The notes: a model not told the origin generated them from the sequence alone. 64,000 nucleotides of DNA from Candidatus Promineifilum breve (GCF_900066015.1 NZ_LN890655.1:2272726-2336725); one strand, 5' to 3'; shown: positions 19,000 through 27,212, counted from the stretch's first letter. Made by a program: numbers and translations.

Positions 19000-19842
19000 A
19001 TGGCGACTAAGATGGATCGCCGCGACTTCCTGAAGCTGGGACTGGCCGCCACGGCCACCGCGGCCGTGGGCATCGGCCTGAGCGACCGCCGTCTCATCCC
19101 GCTGCCGATGGCCGCCTCGGCCGCACCGGCGACCGTCCATAACGACGGCCCGGCCAACCCGGCGCACAAATGGGTCATGGTCATCGACCAATCCAAGTGC
19201 GTCGGCTGCGACCTGTGCCTGGCCGCCTGCCACGCCTACAACGACACGCCGCCCAACATTTCCTGGTCGCGTGTCGAAGAAGTGCAGCCGACGGCCGACG
19301 GGCAGCGCGTCTTCCGCCCCGTGCCCTGCCAACATTGCCAGCACGCGCCCTGTGTCGAGATTTGCCCCGTCGGGGCCACCTACCACCGCCACGACGGCCT
19401 GGTGATGATGGACTACGACAAGTGCATCGGCTGCCGCTACTGCCAGTTGTCGTGCCCCTACGGTGTGCGCCATTTCAACTGGGAAACGTTTACCGGCCCC
19501 AACCCCGACGTGCCCCACTCCGGCACGCCGGAGATCGAGCGCCGGCCGCGCGGCGTCGTCGAGAAATGCTCGTTCTGCGTCCATCGCATCGATCGCGGCA
19601 TGTCGGCCGGACTGACGCCGGGCATCGACCCCGACGCCACCCCGGCCTGTGTCGTGGCCTGCACCTATGGGGCGCGCCTCTTCGGTGACCTGAACGACCC
19701 CGATTCGCCGGTCAGCGTGGCCCTGCGCCAACGCCCCGACGCCTACCGCCTGCGCGAAGAGTTGGGCACCGACACACGCGTTTTCTATCTGCCGCCGCTG
19801 TCATCGGCGACGGCAACCACGCCGGAGGAAAGCGAATCGTGA
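19000..19842 (+). CDS. Tat-exported 4Fe-4S ferredoxin-like electron transfer subunit (NrfC/HybA-like)
   Basis: The 280-residue protein starts with a twin-arginine signal (MDRRDFLKLGLAATATAAVG), so it is folded before export and works outside the membrane. Cysteine groups for four cubane clusters are visible: CVGCDLCLAACH, CQHCQHAPCVEICP, CIGCRYCQLSCP and CSFC...CVVACTYGARLFGD. This is the NrfC/PsrB/HybA arrangement. It would pass electrons between the octaheme protein and the NrfD-like quinone site encoded by the overlapping next gene. The adjoining genes contain no molybdopterin catalytic subunit, unlike Psr or Act complexes. The physiological direction is not known. Confidence 0.92.
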   Translation: MATKMDRRDFLKLGLAATATAAVGIGLSDRRLIPLPMAASAAPATVHNDGPANPAHKWVMVIDQSKCVGCDLCLAACHAYNDTPPNISWSRVEEVQPTADGQRVFRPVPCQHCQHAPCVEICPVGATYHRHDGLVMMDYDKCIGCRYCQLSCPYGVRHFNWETFTGPNPDVPHSGTPEIERRPRGVVEKCSFCVHRIDRGMSAGLTPGIDPDATPACVVACTYGARLFGDLNDPDSPVSVALRQRPDAYRLREELGTDTRVFYLPPLSSATATTPEESES

Positions 19843-21143
19843 AGCTGAACCGCCACGCCATTCTACCGGCCATCAGGGCCAACCTGCCGGCCGCCAAAAC
19901 AGCCATGCATGAGCCGATCTACCGCTGGATGGCGACTTTGGCCGGGCTGATGGTCATCGGCGTCAGCGCGGCGCTGGTGGTCTTCATCCGTGGCCTGGGC
20001 GTCACCAATCTGACCGACCTGGTGCCGTGGGGCTTGTGGATTTCGATTGACCTGTCGGCCATCGCCCTGGCCGCCGGGGCGTTTAGTGTGTCGGCCATCG
20101 CCTACGTCATGCGCCGCAAGGAGTTCCGGCCGGTCGCCAAGACGGCCGTCTATGTCGGCTTCGTCGGCTATAGCATCGCCATGATGATGCTGCTGCTCGA
20201 CATCGGCCGGCCCGACCGCTTCTGGCACGGCTTTGTCTTCTGGAACATCCATTCGCCGCTGTGGGAAGTGACCATGTGTGTCGGCCTCTACTTCACGGTG
20301 CTGATGCTGGAGGTGCTGCCCATCGTCGGCCATTGGCACGAGGTGGAGCACCGCTTCCCGCTTCTCTCGCTGCGGTTAACGTCGCTCCACAAGCTGACGC
20401 CCTATCTGGCCGTGGTCGGCCTCATCCTCTCGACGCTGCACCAATCCTCGCTGGGCCTGACCTACGGCAAGCTCATCGCCCGGCCCATCTGGAACCGCCC
20501 CTGGCCGATGGCGATCAACTTCTACGTCTCGGCCATCGTCGGCGGCATCGCCCTGGTGACGTTTATCTCGCTGCTGTCGGCGCGGCTCTCGTCGCGGGCG
20601 CGGGTCGATCAGGCGCTGCTGGACAAGCTGGCCCACGGCGTGGGCTGGGCGGTGCTGTTCCTGCTGACCTTGCGCTGGTGGGATTTGATGTCGATGCCGG
20701 TCGAGTACGTGCCGGGCAAGACCGAGGCGCTCTACATATTGACTCGCGGCCGGCTGGCCTTCAACTTCTGGGGACTGGAGATCGCCCTGGGTATGTTGTT
20801 GCCGGCGATCATCCTGCTCGTGCCCGGCTTGCGGCGCGTGCCCCGGCTGCGCCTGCTGGCCCTGGCGCTCATCGTCGTCGGCGTCATCGCCTTTCGTTGG
20901 AATACCAATCTGGTGGGACAACTGGTCGTCTTCGGGACGGTTCCCGGCAGCGACGTGCCGTTGTTCACCCATTACACGCCATCACTTATTGAGATACTGA
21001 CAGGAGTCGGCGTGATTGCCTACGGCCTGTTGGCGATCACGTTCGGCGTCAGATATCTCAATGTGATTGATCATGGAGAAGTGGTGGAAGCGCCAGCCGA
21101 AGCCTCTGTGCCCGCCGCCATGATACCCTCCTCCTCCCGTTGA
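19839..21143 (+). CDS. NrfD/PsrC-family membrane quinone oxidoreductase subunit
   Basis: A 434-residue integral membrane protein starts at GTG 19839, overlapping the ferredoxin gene by four bases (GTGA), with GGAGG upstream. It has about nine hydrophobic helices. Family signatures include the opening segment LVPWGLWISIDLSAIALAAGAF, the RPDRFWHGFVFWNIHSPLWEV region and LSTLHQSSLGLTYG. NrfD/PsrC proteins bind quinone near the outer face and pair with a four-cluster ferredoxin. An intrinsic terminator at 21169 closes the operon. Confidence 0.92.
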   Translation: MKLNRHAILPAIRANLPAAKTAMHEPIYRWMATLAGLMVIGVSAALVVFIRGLGVTNLTDLVPWGLWISIDLSAIALAAGAFSVSAIAYVMRRKEFRPVAKTAVYVGFVGYSIAMMMLLLDIGRPDRFWHGFVFWNIHSPLWEVTMCVGLYFTVLMLEVLPIVGHWHEVEHRFPLLSLRLTSLHKLTPYLAVVGLILSTLHQSSLGLTYGKLIARPIWNRPWPMAINFYVSAIVGGIALVTFISLLSARLSSRARVDQALLDKLAHGVGWAVLFLLTLRWWDLMSMPVEYVPGKTEALYILTRGRLAFNFWGLEIALGMLLPAIILLVPGLRRVPRLRLLALALIVVGVIAFRWNTNLVGQLVVFGTVPGSDVPLFTHYTPSLIEILTGVGVIAYGLLAITFGVRYLNVIDHGEVVEAPAEASVPAAMIPSSSR

Positions 21144-21168
21144 GCAACTCAGGAAAAGGGTGGGCTAA

Positions 21169-21206
21169 AAAAGCGCCGCAACGGGCAACCGCTGCGGCGC
21201 TTTTGA
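21169..21206 (+). terminator. intrinsic terminator after nrfD-like gene
   Basis: A perfect 12-bp stem AAAAGCGCCGCA (21169-21180) / TGCGGCGCTTTT (21193-21204) with a 12-base loop ends in TTTT. Confidence 0.88.
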
Positions 21207-21231
21207 TTTGGTTTGGGCTATAATGGAGTCG

Positions 21232-21864
21232 ATGGCCGCACTGGAAGATTTACTCGATCATTTGGACGCCACGCGCGAGCGCACGTTGGTGGCCCTGGAA
21301 ATGTTGTCCGACGAGGCGCTGCTGACTCCCGGCGTCATTGGCCGCTGGTCAATCGCCGACCTGCTGTCGATCCTGACCGCCTGGGACGCCGAGGTCGTCA
21401 CCGGCCTGCTGCGGCTGAAGGGCGGCCGCGCGCCGGAAAATCTGCTGGCCGCCGCCGCCAACCCCGACCTCTATAACGCCGCCCGCCACCAGGAGGCCCA
21501 GGGGCGCGATCTGGACACCATTTTCGCCGACTTTCAGGGGGCGCGGCTGCATCTGGAGGAGTGGCTGGGCGAGCTGCCGGAGCGCGCCCTGACCGACCCG
21601 CGCCACTTCAAGGCGCTGGGCGGCAAGTCGCTGGGCCGGCTCATCGCCCGCGCCACCTATGAAAACGAGGCCCGCTATCTACCCTTTCTGACCACGTTCG
21701 CCGAACGGTGGGAAGATACGCCTGACGCGAGTGACGATGCGGCTGTGGCCGAGCCGGGTGAGATGATTGCCCTGGGCGACATCGGCATTCTGAGCGCGCC
21801 GGGGGTGAATGGCGACGCGGCCGGTGGCGACTTCCCGGAGGATGACGACGATGATGACGAATAA
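21232..21864 (+). CDS. DinB/ClbS-like four-helix protein
   Basis: The 210-residue protein matches the DinB/ClbS (DfsB, DUF1706-like) style: LLDHLDATRERTLVALEML, then GRWSIADLLSILTAWDAEVV, with a helix-rich remainder. Proteins of this superfamily bind metal or act on small electrophiles or thiols, but no function can be assigned here. I chose ATG 21232; ATG 21223 is in frame. A TATAAT at 21218-21223 lies so close that the mRNA may be nearly leaderless. The C-terminus is a Gly/Asp-rich tail ending in a run of Asp. The gene overlaps ygfZ by 14 bases and is probably co-expressed with it. Confidence 0.6.
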   Translation: MAALEDLLDHLDATRERTLVALEMLSDEALLTPGVIGRWSIADLLSILTAWDAEVVTGLLRLKGGRAPENLLAAAANPDLYNAARHQEAQGRDLDTIFADFQGARLHLEEWLGELPERALTDPRHFKALGGKSLGRLIARATYENEARYLPFLTTFAERWEDTPDASDDAAVAEPGEMIALGDIGILSAPGVNGDAAGGDFPEDDDDDDE

Positions 21865-22807
21865 GCCGGTCGCCTTGCCGGAGGCGTATGCCGCGGCCCA
21901 CACATCGGCCGTGCTGGTGGAGCACGCCGAGCGGGGGATGCTGCACCTGACCGGCGCGACCCGCCTCGATCTGATCAATCGCATGTCCACCCAGGCCGTG
22001 GGCGGCCTGAAATCGGGCGAGGGCGCGGCCACGGTGCTGACGACCGACATCGGCCGCATCATCGACCGCGTGATCCTCTATGCCGGGCGCGATTCGGTCT
22101 ACGTGCTGACCGGCGAGGGGCACGGCGACGCGCTGGCCCGCTACTTCATGCGCAATATCTTCTTCAACGATGACGTACAGCTGCGCGACCTGAGCCGCGA
22201 GACGGCCGTGTTCGGCGTCTATGGGGCGCGGGCGGGCGAACGGCTGGCGGCAATCGGCTTCCCCGAGGTGGAGTTGCCGCGCCACCACTGGCGCGAGGCC
22301 CAGATCGGCGGCGCGACGGCCTACCTGCATCGCGCCGATGGCGTGGCCGGGGATGGCTACTTCGTGACGACCACCGTTACCGACCGCGCGGCCATCGAAA
22401 GCGCCCTGGCCGCCGGCCTGACAGCTATCGACGCGACGGCCTATGACTACCTGCGCATCGAGGCCGGGCTGCCACGTTTCGGCCGCGAATTGTCGCTCGA
22501 TTACATCCCGCTGGAGGCCGGGCTGTGGGACGATGTATCGTTCAGCAAGGGCTGCTACACCGGCCAGGAGATCATCGCCCGTATGGAGAGCCGGGGCAAG
22601 CTGGCTAAGCGGCTGGTGCGCTTGCGCCCGGCGTCGCCCGTCGCGGCGGGGCTGGAGATCAGCGCCGCCGGTCGCGCCGTGGGGATGGTCACCTCGGCCG
22701 CCGACGGGCCGGCCGGGCCGCTGGCGTTGGGCTACGTCAAGACGGCGGCCCTGAACGATGGCGCGGCGCTGTCGGCCGGCGGTATCGATGTGGTTGTCGT
22801 TGTCTAG
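21851..22807 (+). CDS. ygfZ: YgfZ/GcvT-type folate-binding protein
   Basis: This is a tetrahydrofolate-dependent protein that helps assemble or repair certain iron-sulfur enzymes. It is 318 aa from ATG 21851, with GGAGG nine bases before it. The diagnostic motif KGCYTGQEIIARMESRGK is present at about 235-255, with the conserved cysteine. The N-terminal GcvT-like fold begins HAERGMLHLTGATRLDLINRMSTQ. A role for the 4Fe-4S proteins nearby is attractive but unproven. The stop is followed after about six bases by palindromic repeat R3. Confidence 0.92.
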   Translation: MMTNKPVALPEAYAAAHTSAVLVEHAERGMLHLTGATRLDLINRMSTQAVGGLKSGEGAATVLTTDIGRIIDRVILYAGRDSVYVLTGEGHGDALARYFMRNIFFNDDVQLRDLSRETAVFGVYGARAGERLAAIGFPEVELPRHHWREAQIGGATAYLHRADGVAGDGYFVTTTVTDRAAIESALAAGLTAIDATAYDYLRIEAGLPRFGRELSLDYIPLEAGLWDDVSFSKGCYTGQEIIARMESRGKLAKRLVRLRPASPVAAGLEISAAGRAVGMVTSAADGPAGPLALGYVKTAALNDGAALSAGGIDVVVVV

Positions 22808-22813
22808 CGAATA

Positions 22814-22909
22814 AAGAATGGCGACGGATGAAGACGGACAAAACGGATTTATCCCATTAAACGCCGTTTCTTATCCGTTTGATCCGTCCCTATCCGTAGC
22901 CAATTCTTC
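22814..22909. repeat. ACGGAT palindromic repeat, copy R3
   Basis: The left arm AAGAATGGCGACGGATGAAG... and right arm ...ATCCGTAGCCAATTCTT form an imperfect long hairpin. The repeat fills the space between ygfZ and the sensor kinase and is open in the kinase frame from an ATG at 22818. Confidence 0.85.
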
Positions 22910-22916
22910 ATCAATG

Positions 22917-25043
22917 ATGGCCGAATTTTTCGAGCGCAATCTCGTCGTCATCTACTTCTTCTACGGCCTGGCTTTCTTCAGCATGGGGCTGGCGATTTGG
23001 CTGGCCTCGGCCCGCTTTCGCACCTCGGAGTTCCGGCTGGCCGGGGCGCTGCTCTTCCTGGCCGGCTTCGGCATCGTCCACGGCCTGCAAGAGTGGTTCG
23101 AGATGTTCCTGCTGCTCGACGAGCGCGGCGGCACCAACATCCCCGGCTGGCTGCTGCTGCCCGAAATGCGCCTGCTCCACATGGTCACCTCGTTCCTGCT
23201 GCTGGTCTTCTTCGGCATCCGGCTGCTCTATGCCAACCGCTGGACGGGCAACAACGGCAACCGCTTCGCCCTGACCGGCGCGGGGGCGTTCCTGGGGCTA
23301 TGGGTGGTCAGCGTGGCCGCCACCTGGCTGGCCTACCGGCCGGAGCGGCTGGCGATGATCGACGCCGCCGACGTATTGGCCCGCTACTCATTGGGCATCA
23401 CCGGGGCGTTCATCGCCGCCTACGCCATTCGCCTGGAGCAGAACAGCTTCCGGCAGCGGGGCATGGCCCGCTTCGGCCGGGCGCTGCTGGGCGCAGCCAT
23501 CACCTTGCTGCTCTATGGGCTGACCCAAATAATAACCCGGCCGAGCTTCATCTTCCCCTCGACCGTGCTCAATAGCGAGTTATTTCTCAATACGTTCGGC
23601 TTTCCCGTGCAGCTTTTGCGCACCTTGCTGGCCGTGCTCATGGCCGCCTTCATCATTCGCGCCCTCAACGTCTTCGAGATCGAGAACCAGCAGCGCCTGA
23701 CCAACGCCGTGGAGCAACGCGCCGCCGCCCAGCGTGAGGCCTTGCACGTGCAACAGCAGGCGCGGGTCGAGACGGAACGGCTGAACCGCCAGTTGCAGGC
23801 CGCGGTGCTGGATTTGTCGCTGCTGTTCAATGTCTCGCGGCGCATGGCGGCCACGCTCGACCGGGCGGCGCTGTTGCAGGACGCCGCGCCGCTGGTGGTC
23901 GCCATGCTGCCGCAGGTGAACGCCGGGATGCTCGTCTTGCGGCGCGCCCCGGACGCGCCATTGGAGATCGTCTCCGTCGTCGAGTGCAACGACCCCGCCG
24001 CGCCGGTGGCCGAACGCAAGGCCCAGGGCTTGCAGTTGGCCGAATACACCGCCGCCACCGGCCGCCCGTCGTGGATGATCGCCCACGACGTGCTCCCGCT
24101 GGACGAAGCGACGCCGGAGACGGACGATGCCGTGGGGGCGGGTTTCCATCCCGCCCCGACAGACGAATCGACCGCCGGCGGCCACACCATGGCCATGCCC
24201 CTGACCGCCCGCGGCCGGGTCATCGGCAGCCTGGTCTTCTGCACCCTCTATGACGCCACGTCCTTCACGCGGCGCGACGTGGCCCTGGCCCGCGCCGTGG
24301 CCGACCAGTTGAGCGTCGCCATCGACAACGCCACCCTCTACGACGAGGTGCAGCAGAGCGGCAAGCTGCGCGGCGAATTGCTCCACCGCGTCGTCTCGGC
24401 CCAGGAGGCGGAGCGGCAACGTATTGCCCGCGAACTCCACGACGGCACCGGCCAGACGCTGACGGCCCTGGGGCTGGGGCTGGCCGCCGCCGCCGACCGC
24501 CTTGATAGCGACCCGGCGGCCGTGCGCCGCCAGTTGACGGACATGAAGCAGATGAACGCCCAGGTCTTGCAGGAAGTCCATAACGTCATCGCCGACCTGC
24601 GGCCGTCGATCCTCGACAATCTGGGCCTCATCCCCGCCCTGCGCGGCCACGTCAGCACCTTTGAGTCGCGCACCGGCATCCAGACCCAGCTCATCGTGCA
24701 GGGCAAGGCCAGCCGCCTGAAACCGGAGGTGGAGACGACCATCTTCCGCATCGTCCAGGAGTCGCTGACCAACGTCGTGCGCCACGCGGCGGCGCGCAGT
24801 GTACTGGTGCAGGTCGTATTCGGCGCGGACGGGGTGCAGATTTCGGTCCACGACGACGGCCGCGGCTTCGACGTGGCCCGGGCGCTGGCCGGTGAGGACG
24901 GCCGGGCGGCCTGGGGGCTGCTGGGCATCCAGGAGCGCGCCGCGCTGGTGGGCGGCACGGCCGAATTGCTCTCCGCACCGGATCAGGGCACAACGGTGCG
25001 ACTCTCTATTCCCCAGCCTTTTAAGGAGGCAGACAATGGCTGA
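22917..25043 (+). CDS. NarL-type sensor histidine kinase with N-terminal membrane sensor and GAF domain
   Basis: The 708-residue membrane kinase is partner of the next gene. Seven or so helices (about 8-250) form a membrane sensor of unknown class. A coiled segment (about 255-300) precedes a GAF-like domain (about 300-480). The HisKA_3 box is ERQRIARELHDGTGQTL, with the phospho-accepting His at about 508. The HATPase domain has the N box ESLTNVVRHA and G box DDGRGFD. The frame is open back to 22818, but those codons come from palindromic repeat R3, so I start at ATG 22917 (22914 is equally possible); no good ribosome site is seen. The signal may be redox or respiratory, given the neighbours, but this is inference. 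Confidence 0.88.
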   Translation: MAEFFERNLVVIYFFYGLAFFSMGLAIWLASARFRTSEFRLAGALLFLAGFGIVHGLQEWFEMFLLLDERGGTNIPGWLLLPEMRLLHMVTSFLLLVFFGIRLLYANRWTGNNGNRFALTGAGAFLGLWVVSVAATWLAYRPERLAMIDAADVLARYSLGITGAFIAAYAIRLEQNSFRQRGMARFGRALLGAAITLLLYGLTQIITRPSFIFPSTVLNSELFLNTFGFPVQLLRTLLAVLMAAFIIRALNVFEIENQQRLTNAVEQRAAAQREALHVQQQARVETERLNRQLQAAVLDLSLLFNVSRRMAATLDRAALLQDAAPLVVAMLPQVNAGMLVLRRAPDAPLEIVSVVECNDPAAPVAERKAQGLQLAEYTAATGRPSWMIAHDVLPLDEATPETDDAVGAGFHPAPTDESTAGGHTMAMPLTARGRVIGSLVFCTLYDATSFTRRDVALARAVADQLSVAIDNATLYDEVQQSGKLRGELLHRVVSAQEAERQRIARELHDGTGQTLTALGLGLAAAADRLDSDPAAVRRQLTDMKQMNAQVLQEVHNVIADLRPSILDNLGLIPALRGHVSTFESRTGIQTQLIVQGKASRLKPEVETTIFRIVQESLTNVVRHAAARSVLVQVVFGADGVQISVHDDGRGFDVARALAGEDGRAAWGLLGIQERAALVGGTAELLSAPDQGTTVRLSIPQPFKEADNG

Positions 25044-25698
25044 CCCAATCCGCCTGTTGCTGGCCGACGACCACGCCGTGGTGCGCTCGGGCTTGCGGCT
25101 GCTGCTGGAGGCCCAACCGGACATGGTGATCATCGGCGAGGCGGAGAACGGCGCCGACGCCATCCGCCGCACGGCCGAGCTGCGGCCCGACGTGGTGCTG
25201 ATGGACATCGCCATGCCGGGCATGAACGGCATCGAGGCCACGCGGCGCATCAAGGCCGACAGCCCGCGCACGGCCGTGCTGGCCCTGACCATGTACGAGG
25301 ACGACCAATATTTCTTCGAGATGCTGCGCGCCGGGGCGGCCGGCTACGTGCCCAAGCGAGCCGCGCCCGACGAACTGGCCTCGGCCATCCGCGCTGTCAG
25401 TCGCGGCGACGTGTTTCTCTACCCGTCGCTGGCCGGGCGGCTGGTGCAGGATTACCTGTTACGCCGCGACGTGGAAGAGCACGAACCGCCGGCCGACGAC
25501 CTGACGCCGCGCGAGCAGGAGGTGCTGACGCTCATCGCCCAGGGTCTGAGCAACGGCGAGATCGGCGAGCAACTGGTCATCAGCGCCAAGACCGTCGACC
25601 GCCACCGCGAGAACATCATGCGCAAGGTGAACCTGCATAACCGGGTCGATCTGGTGAAGTATGCCTTGCGGAAGGGGTTGATTGATTTGGAGGAGTAG
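25036..25698 (+). CDS. NarL/FixJ-family response regulator
   Basis: A 220-residue transcription factor starts at ATG 25036 after AAGGAGG and overlaps the kinase end by eight bases. The receiver domain has the acidic pair Asp11-Asp12, the phosphorylation site Asp57 (VVLMDIAMPGMNG), a switch Thr in ALTMYEDD and a Lys in YVPKRA. The LuxR-type helix-turn-helix (about 155-215) reads LTPREQEVLTLIAQGLSNGE...TVDRHRENIMRK. The stop codon is followed without a gap by an octamer repeat array. Confidence 0.95.
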   Translation: MADPIRLLLADDHAVVRSGLRLLLEAQPDMVIIGEAENGADAIRRTAELRPDVVLMDIAMPGMNGIEATRRIKADSPRTAVLALTMYEDDQYFFEMLRAGAAGYVPKRAAPDELASAIRAVSRGDVFLYPSLAGRLVQDYLLRRDVEEHEPPADDLTPREQEVLTLIAQGLSNGEIGEQLVISAKTVDRHRENIMRKVNLHNRVDLVKYALRKGLIDLEE

Positions 25699-25757
25699 GA
25701 GCGGGGGAGCGGGGGAGCAGGGGAGCAGGGGGGCAGGGGGGCAGGGGTGCAGGGGTG
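25699..25757 (+). repeat. GAGCAGGG octamer tandem array
   Basis: Seven octamers (GAGCGGGG twice, GAGCAGGG twice, GGGCAGGG twice, GTGCAGGG once) start directly after the response-regulator stop codon. The same octamer appears three times at 35229-35252. Confidence 0.9.
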
Positions 25758-25764
25758 TATTCGG

Positions 25765-25848
25765 CCACTCGCCACCCGCTACTCGCTACTCGCTACTCGC
25801 TACTCGCCACTCGCTACTCGCCACTCGCCACTCGCCACTCGCCACCCC
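25765..25848 (+). repeat. C(C/T)ACTCG heptamer tandem array, 12 units
   Basis: Twelve consecutive seven-base units, CCACTCG or CTACTCG with two CCACCCG/CCACCCC variants, lie in non-coding DNA. The arrangement resembles the short tandemly repeated heptamers described in filamentous cyanobacteria. Confidence 0.9.
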
Positions 25849-25994
25849 CTGGGTCAAATCCCCCACACCCAAGATACTCCCTCCACCCGATAGACACGCA
25901 GGCCCGCGAGGCTATATCCTACAGTCAGGAGCCATAGACCACAAGGTCGGCCGTCGGCGGTTGGTTAATGCGCCGCCAACAAGGATCATGCAGG

Positions 25995-26150
25995 ATGAAC
26001 GACTTCCAGGCTACAGCTATCTTAACGGCCCTTTTCGCCTTGCGCTGCGTGGCCCCGTTTTTGCTGCTGATGGCCGTCGGCTACGGCATGAACCGCCTGG
26101 TCGCCCATTGGGAGCACGAGGATCAGGCCCCCCCTGGCATATTTTTATGA
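25995..26150 (+). CDS. 51-residue single-pass membrane micro-protein
   Basis: ATG 25995, two bases after AGG, opens a 51-codon frame. The product MNDFQATAILTALFALRCVA... has one hydrophobic helix (about 8-32) and a short polar tail. The frame is open to ATG 25968, but those codons look like leader. It resembles the 50-aa protein at 17449-17601 in the MN(D/E)FQA start, the ILT element and the R..(V/A)P helix pattern. It lies between the two-component genes and the cytochrome c maturation genes. The function is unknown and expression is unproven. Confidence 0.55.
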   Translation: MNDFQATAILTALFALRCVAPFLLLMAVGYGMNRLVAHWEHEDQAPPGIFL

Positions 26151-26366
26151 CATCCGTCATAATAATTCCATGACGTTTGGCGTTGGCAGCCGGACACAGG
26201 CCACTATAATAAGTAAGAGATATTGGGAATCGTCCGGCTTCGGCGCGGCGTTACGTCGCTGCAACGTGGCAACGTTATGACGCTAGTTTAGAGAATGCTG
26301 CGCAAATGGCGCGGCTTAGGGTATAATCCGTAATGACCGAAACGACAGGCCGATCGATCATTACTT
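26151..26366. other. promoter region before DUF2007 gene
   Basis: A consensus -10 TATAAT is at 26322-26327, about 40 bases before the start codon at 26367. The expected -35 position is poor (TGCGCA). Nothing else is recognised in this gap of about 215 bases. Confidence 0.45.
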
Positions 26367-26675
26367 ATGGACAACAATAACGCTCAACCGTATCCCGAAT
26401 CAGACAACAACGAAGACGTGAATCTCAGCGAGGCCCAGGAAATTAACTGGGTCGTCGTCGAGCAAACCATGGGCATCACCGTGGCCGAGATTATCGCCGG
26501 GCGGCTGCAAGCCGAGGGCATCCCGGCCCGCGCCTGGCAAGAGGGCGCGGGCGAGGCACTGGGGCTGATCGTCGGCCGTCTGGGCACGGGCCATGTGGTC
26601 GTGCCCGAAGAGTTCGCCCAGGCCGCGCGCGACATCCTGGATGCCGACGCGGCGGCGATGGAAGAAGAAGAGTGA
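26367..26675 (+). CDS. DUF2007-like putative signal transducing protein
   Basis: A 102-residue acidic soluble protein. The central part WVVVEQTMGITVAEIIAGRLQAEGIPARAW...VVVPEEFAQAARDIL is the ferredoxin-like DUF2007 pattern, annotated in databases as a putative prokaryotic signal transducing protein. Its biochemical role is not established. A poly-Glu tail ends the protein. It is 25 bases upstream of ccmE, so it may be co-transcribed with the maturation operon. Confidence 0.7.
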   Translation: MDNNNAQPYPESDNNEDVNLSEAQEINWVVVEQTMGITVAEIIAGRLQAEGIPARAWQEGAGEALGLIVGRLGTGHVVVPEEFAQAARDILDADAAAMEEEE

Positions 26676-26700
26676 GTGATTCCTTTTAAGGAGAGAACAA

Positions 26701-27210
26701 ATGGCCGATGTATCCTGGCAGAACAGCGATGAATCCCTGATTCTGGAGCGTCCGCGCCGGAATCGCCTGATGTTCGTTGTCGGCGGCGTGGTGTTGATCG
26801 CCGCGGTCGTCTATCTCGTCGTCAACGCCATGAGTGGCAACACCCAGCTATATAAGACCGTCGGCGAGTTCTATGCCGAGCAGGACCGGCTGGTCGGCCG
26901 CGATCTGCGCGTCGCCGGCTGGGTCATCGGTGATACTATCCAGTACACCCAGATCGACGCCCACAACTCCCGGCTGGAGTTCGACATCGTCGATGACCTG
27001 AATAACCCCGGCCAACGGCTCCACGTCGTGGCCTTCAACGAGCCGAAGCCCGACCTGTTGCAGAACGAGGCCCAGGCACTGGTGGAAGGCTCGGCCGACG
27101 CCACCGGCACGTTTAACGCCAACCCCGGCGGGCTGATGCTGAAATGCCCGACGCGCTACGAAGAGATGGACCCGGCCGGGCATCCGGATTCGGTATCAAT
27201 AACTGATTAG
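26701..27210 (+). CDS. ccmE: cytochrome c maturation heme chaperone CcmE, CxxxY variant
   Basis: CcmE carries heme covalently from CcmC to the CcmF/H ligase on the outer membrane face. The 169-residue protein has an N-terminal anchor helix (about 22-42) and an OB-fold domain. In place of the usual His of HxxxY, the heme-binding site reads LKCPTRYEE, with Cys149 and Tyr153: a CxxxY motif. This variant is known from archaea and some anaerobes (System I-star). A conserved element GRDLRVAGWVIGD precedes it. The start is ATG 26701 with AAGGAG upstream. A strong stem-loop begins three bases after the stop. ccmF follows after about 108 bases. Confidence 0.93.
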   Translation: MADVSWQNSDESLILERPRRNRLMFVVGGVVLIAAVVYLVVNAMSGNTQLYKTVGEFYAEQDRLVGRDLRVAGWVIGDTIQYTQIDAHNSRLEFDIVDDLNNPGQRLHVVAFNEPKPDLLQNEAQALVEGSADATGTFNANPGGLMLKCPTRYEEMDPAGHPDSVSITD

Positions 27211-27212
27211 TT

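Noticed and set aside
17602-19731. Long minus-strand frame of 760 codons ending at 17449
   Set aside because: It runs antisense to the octaheme and ferredoxin genes, which have clear motifs. Only the last 50 codons (17449-17601) have an independent start and plausible sequence.
19000-21143. Full Alternative Complex III or Psr operon
   Set aside because: The adjoining genes include no molybdopterin-like ActB/PsrA subunit and no ActD/E/F homologues; only the c-heme, ferredoxin and NrfD parts are present.
25765-25848. Possible CRISPR array
   Set aside because: The units are seven bases with no spacers; it is a simple tandem repeat.
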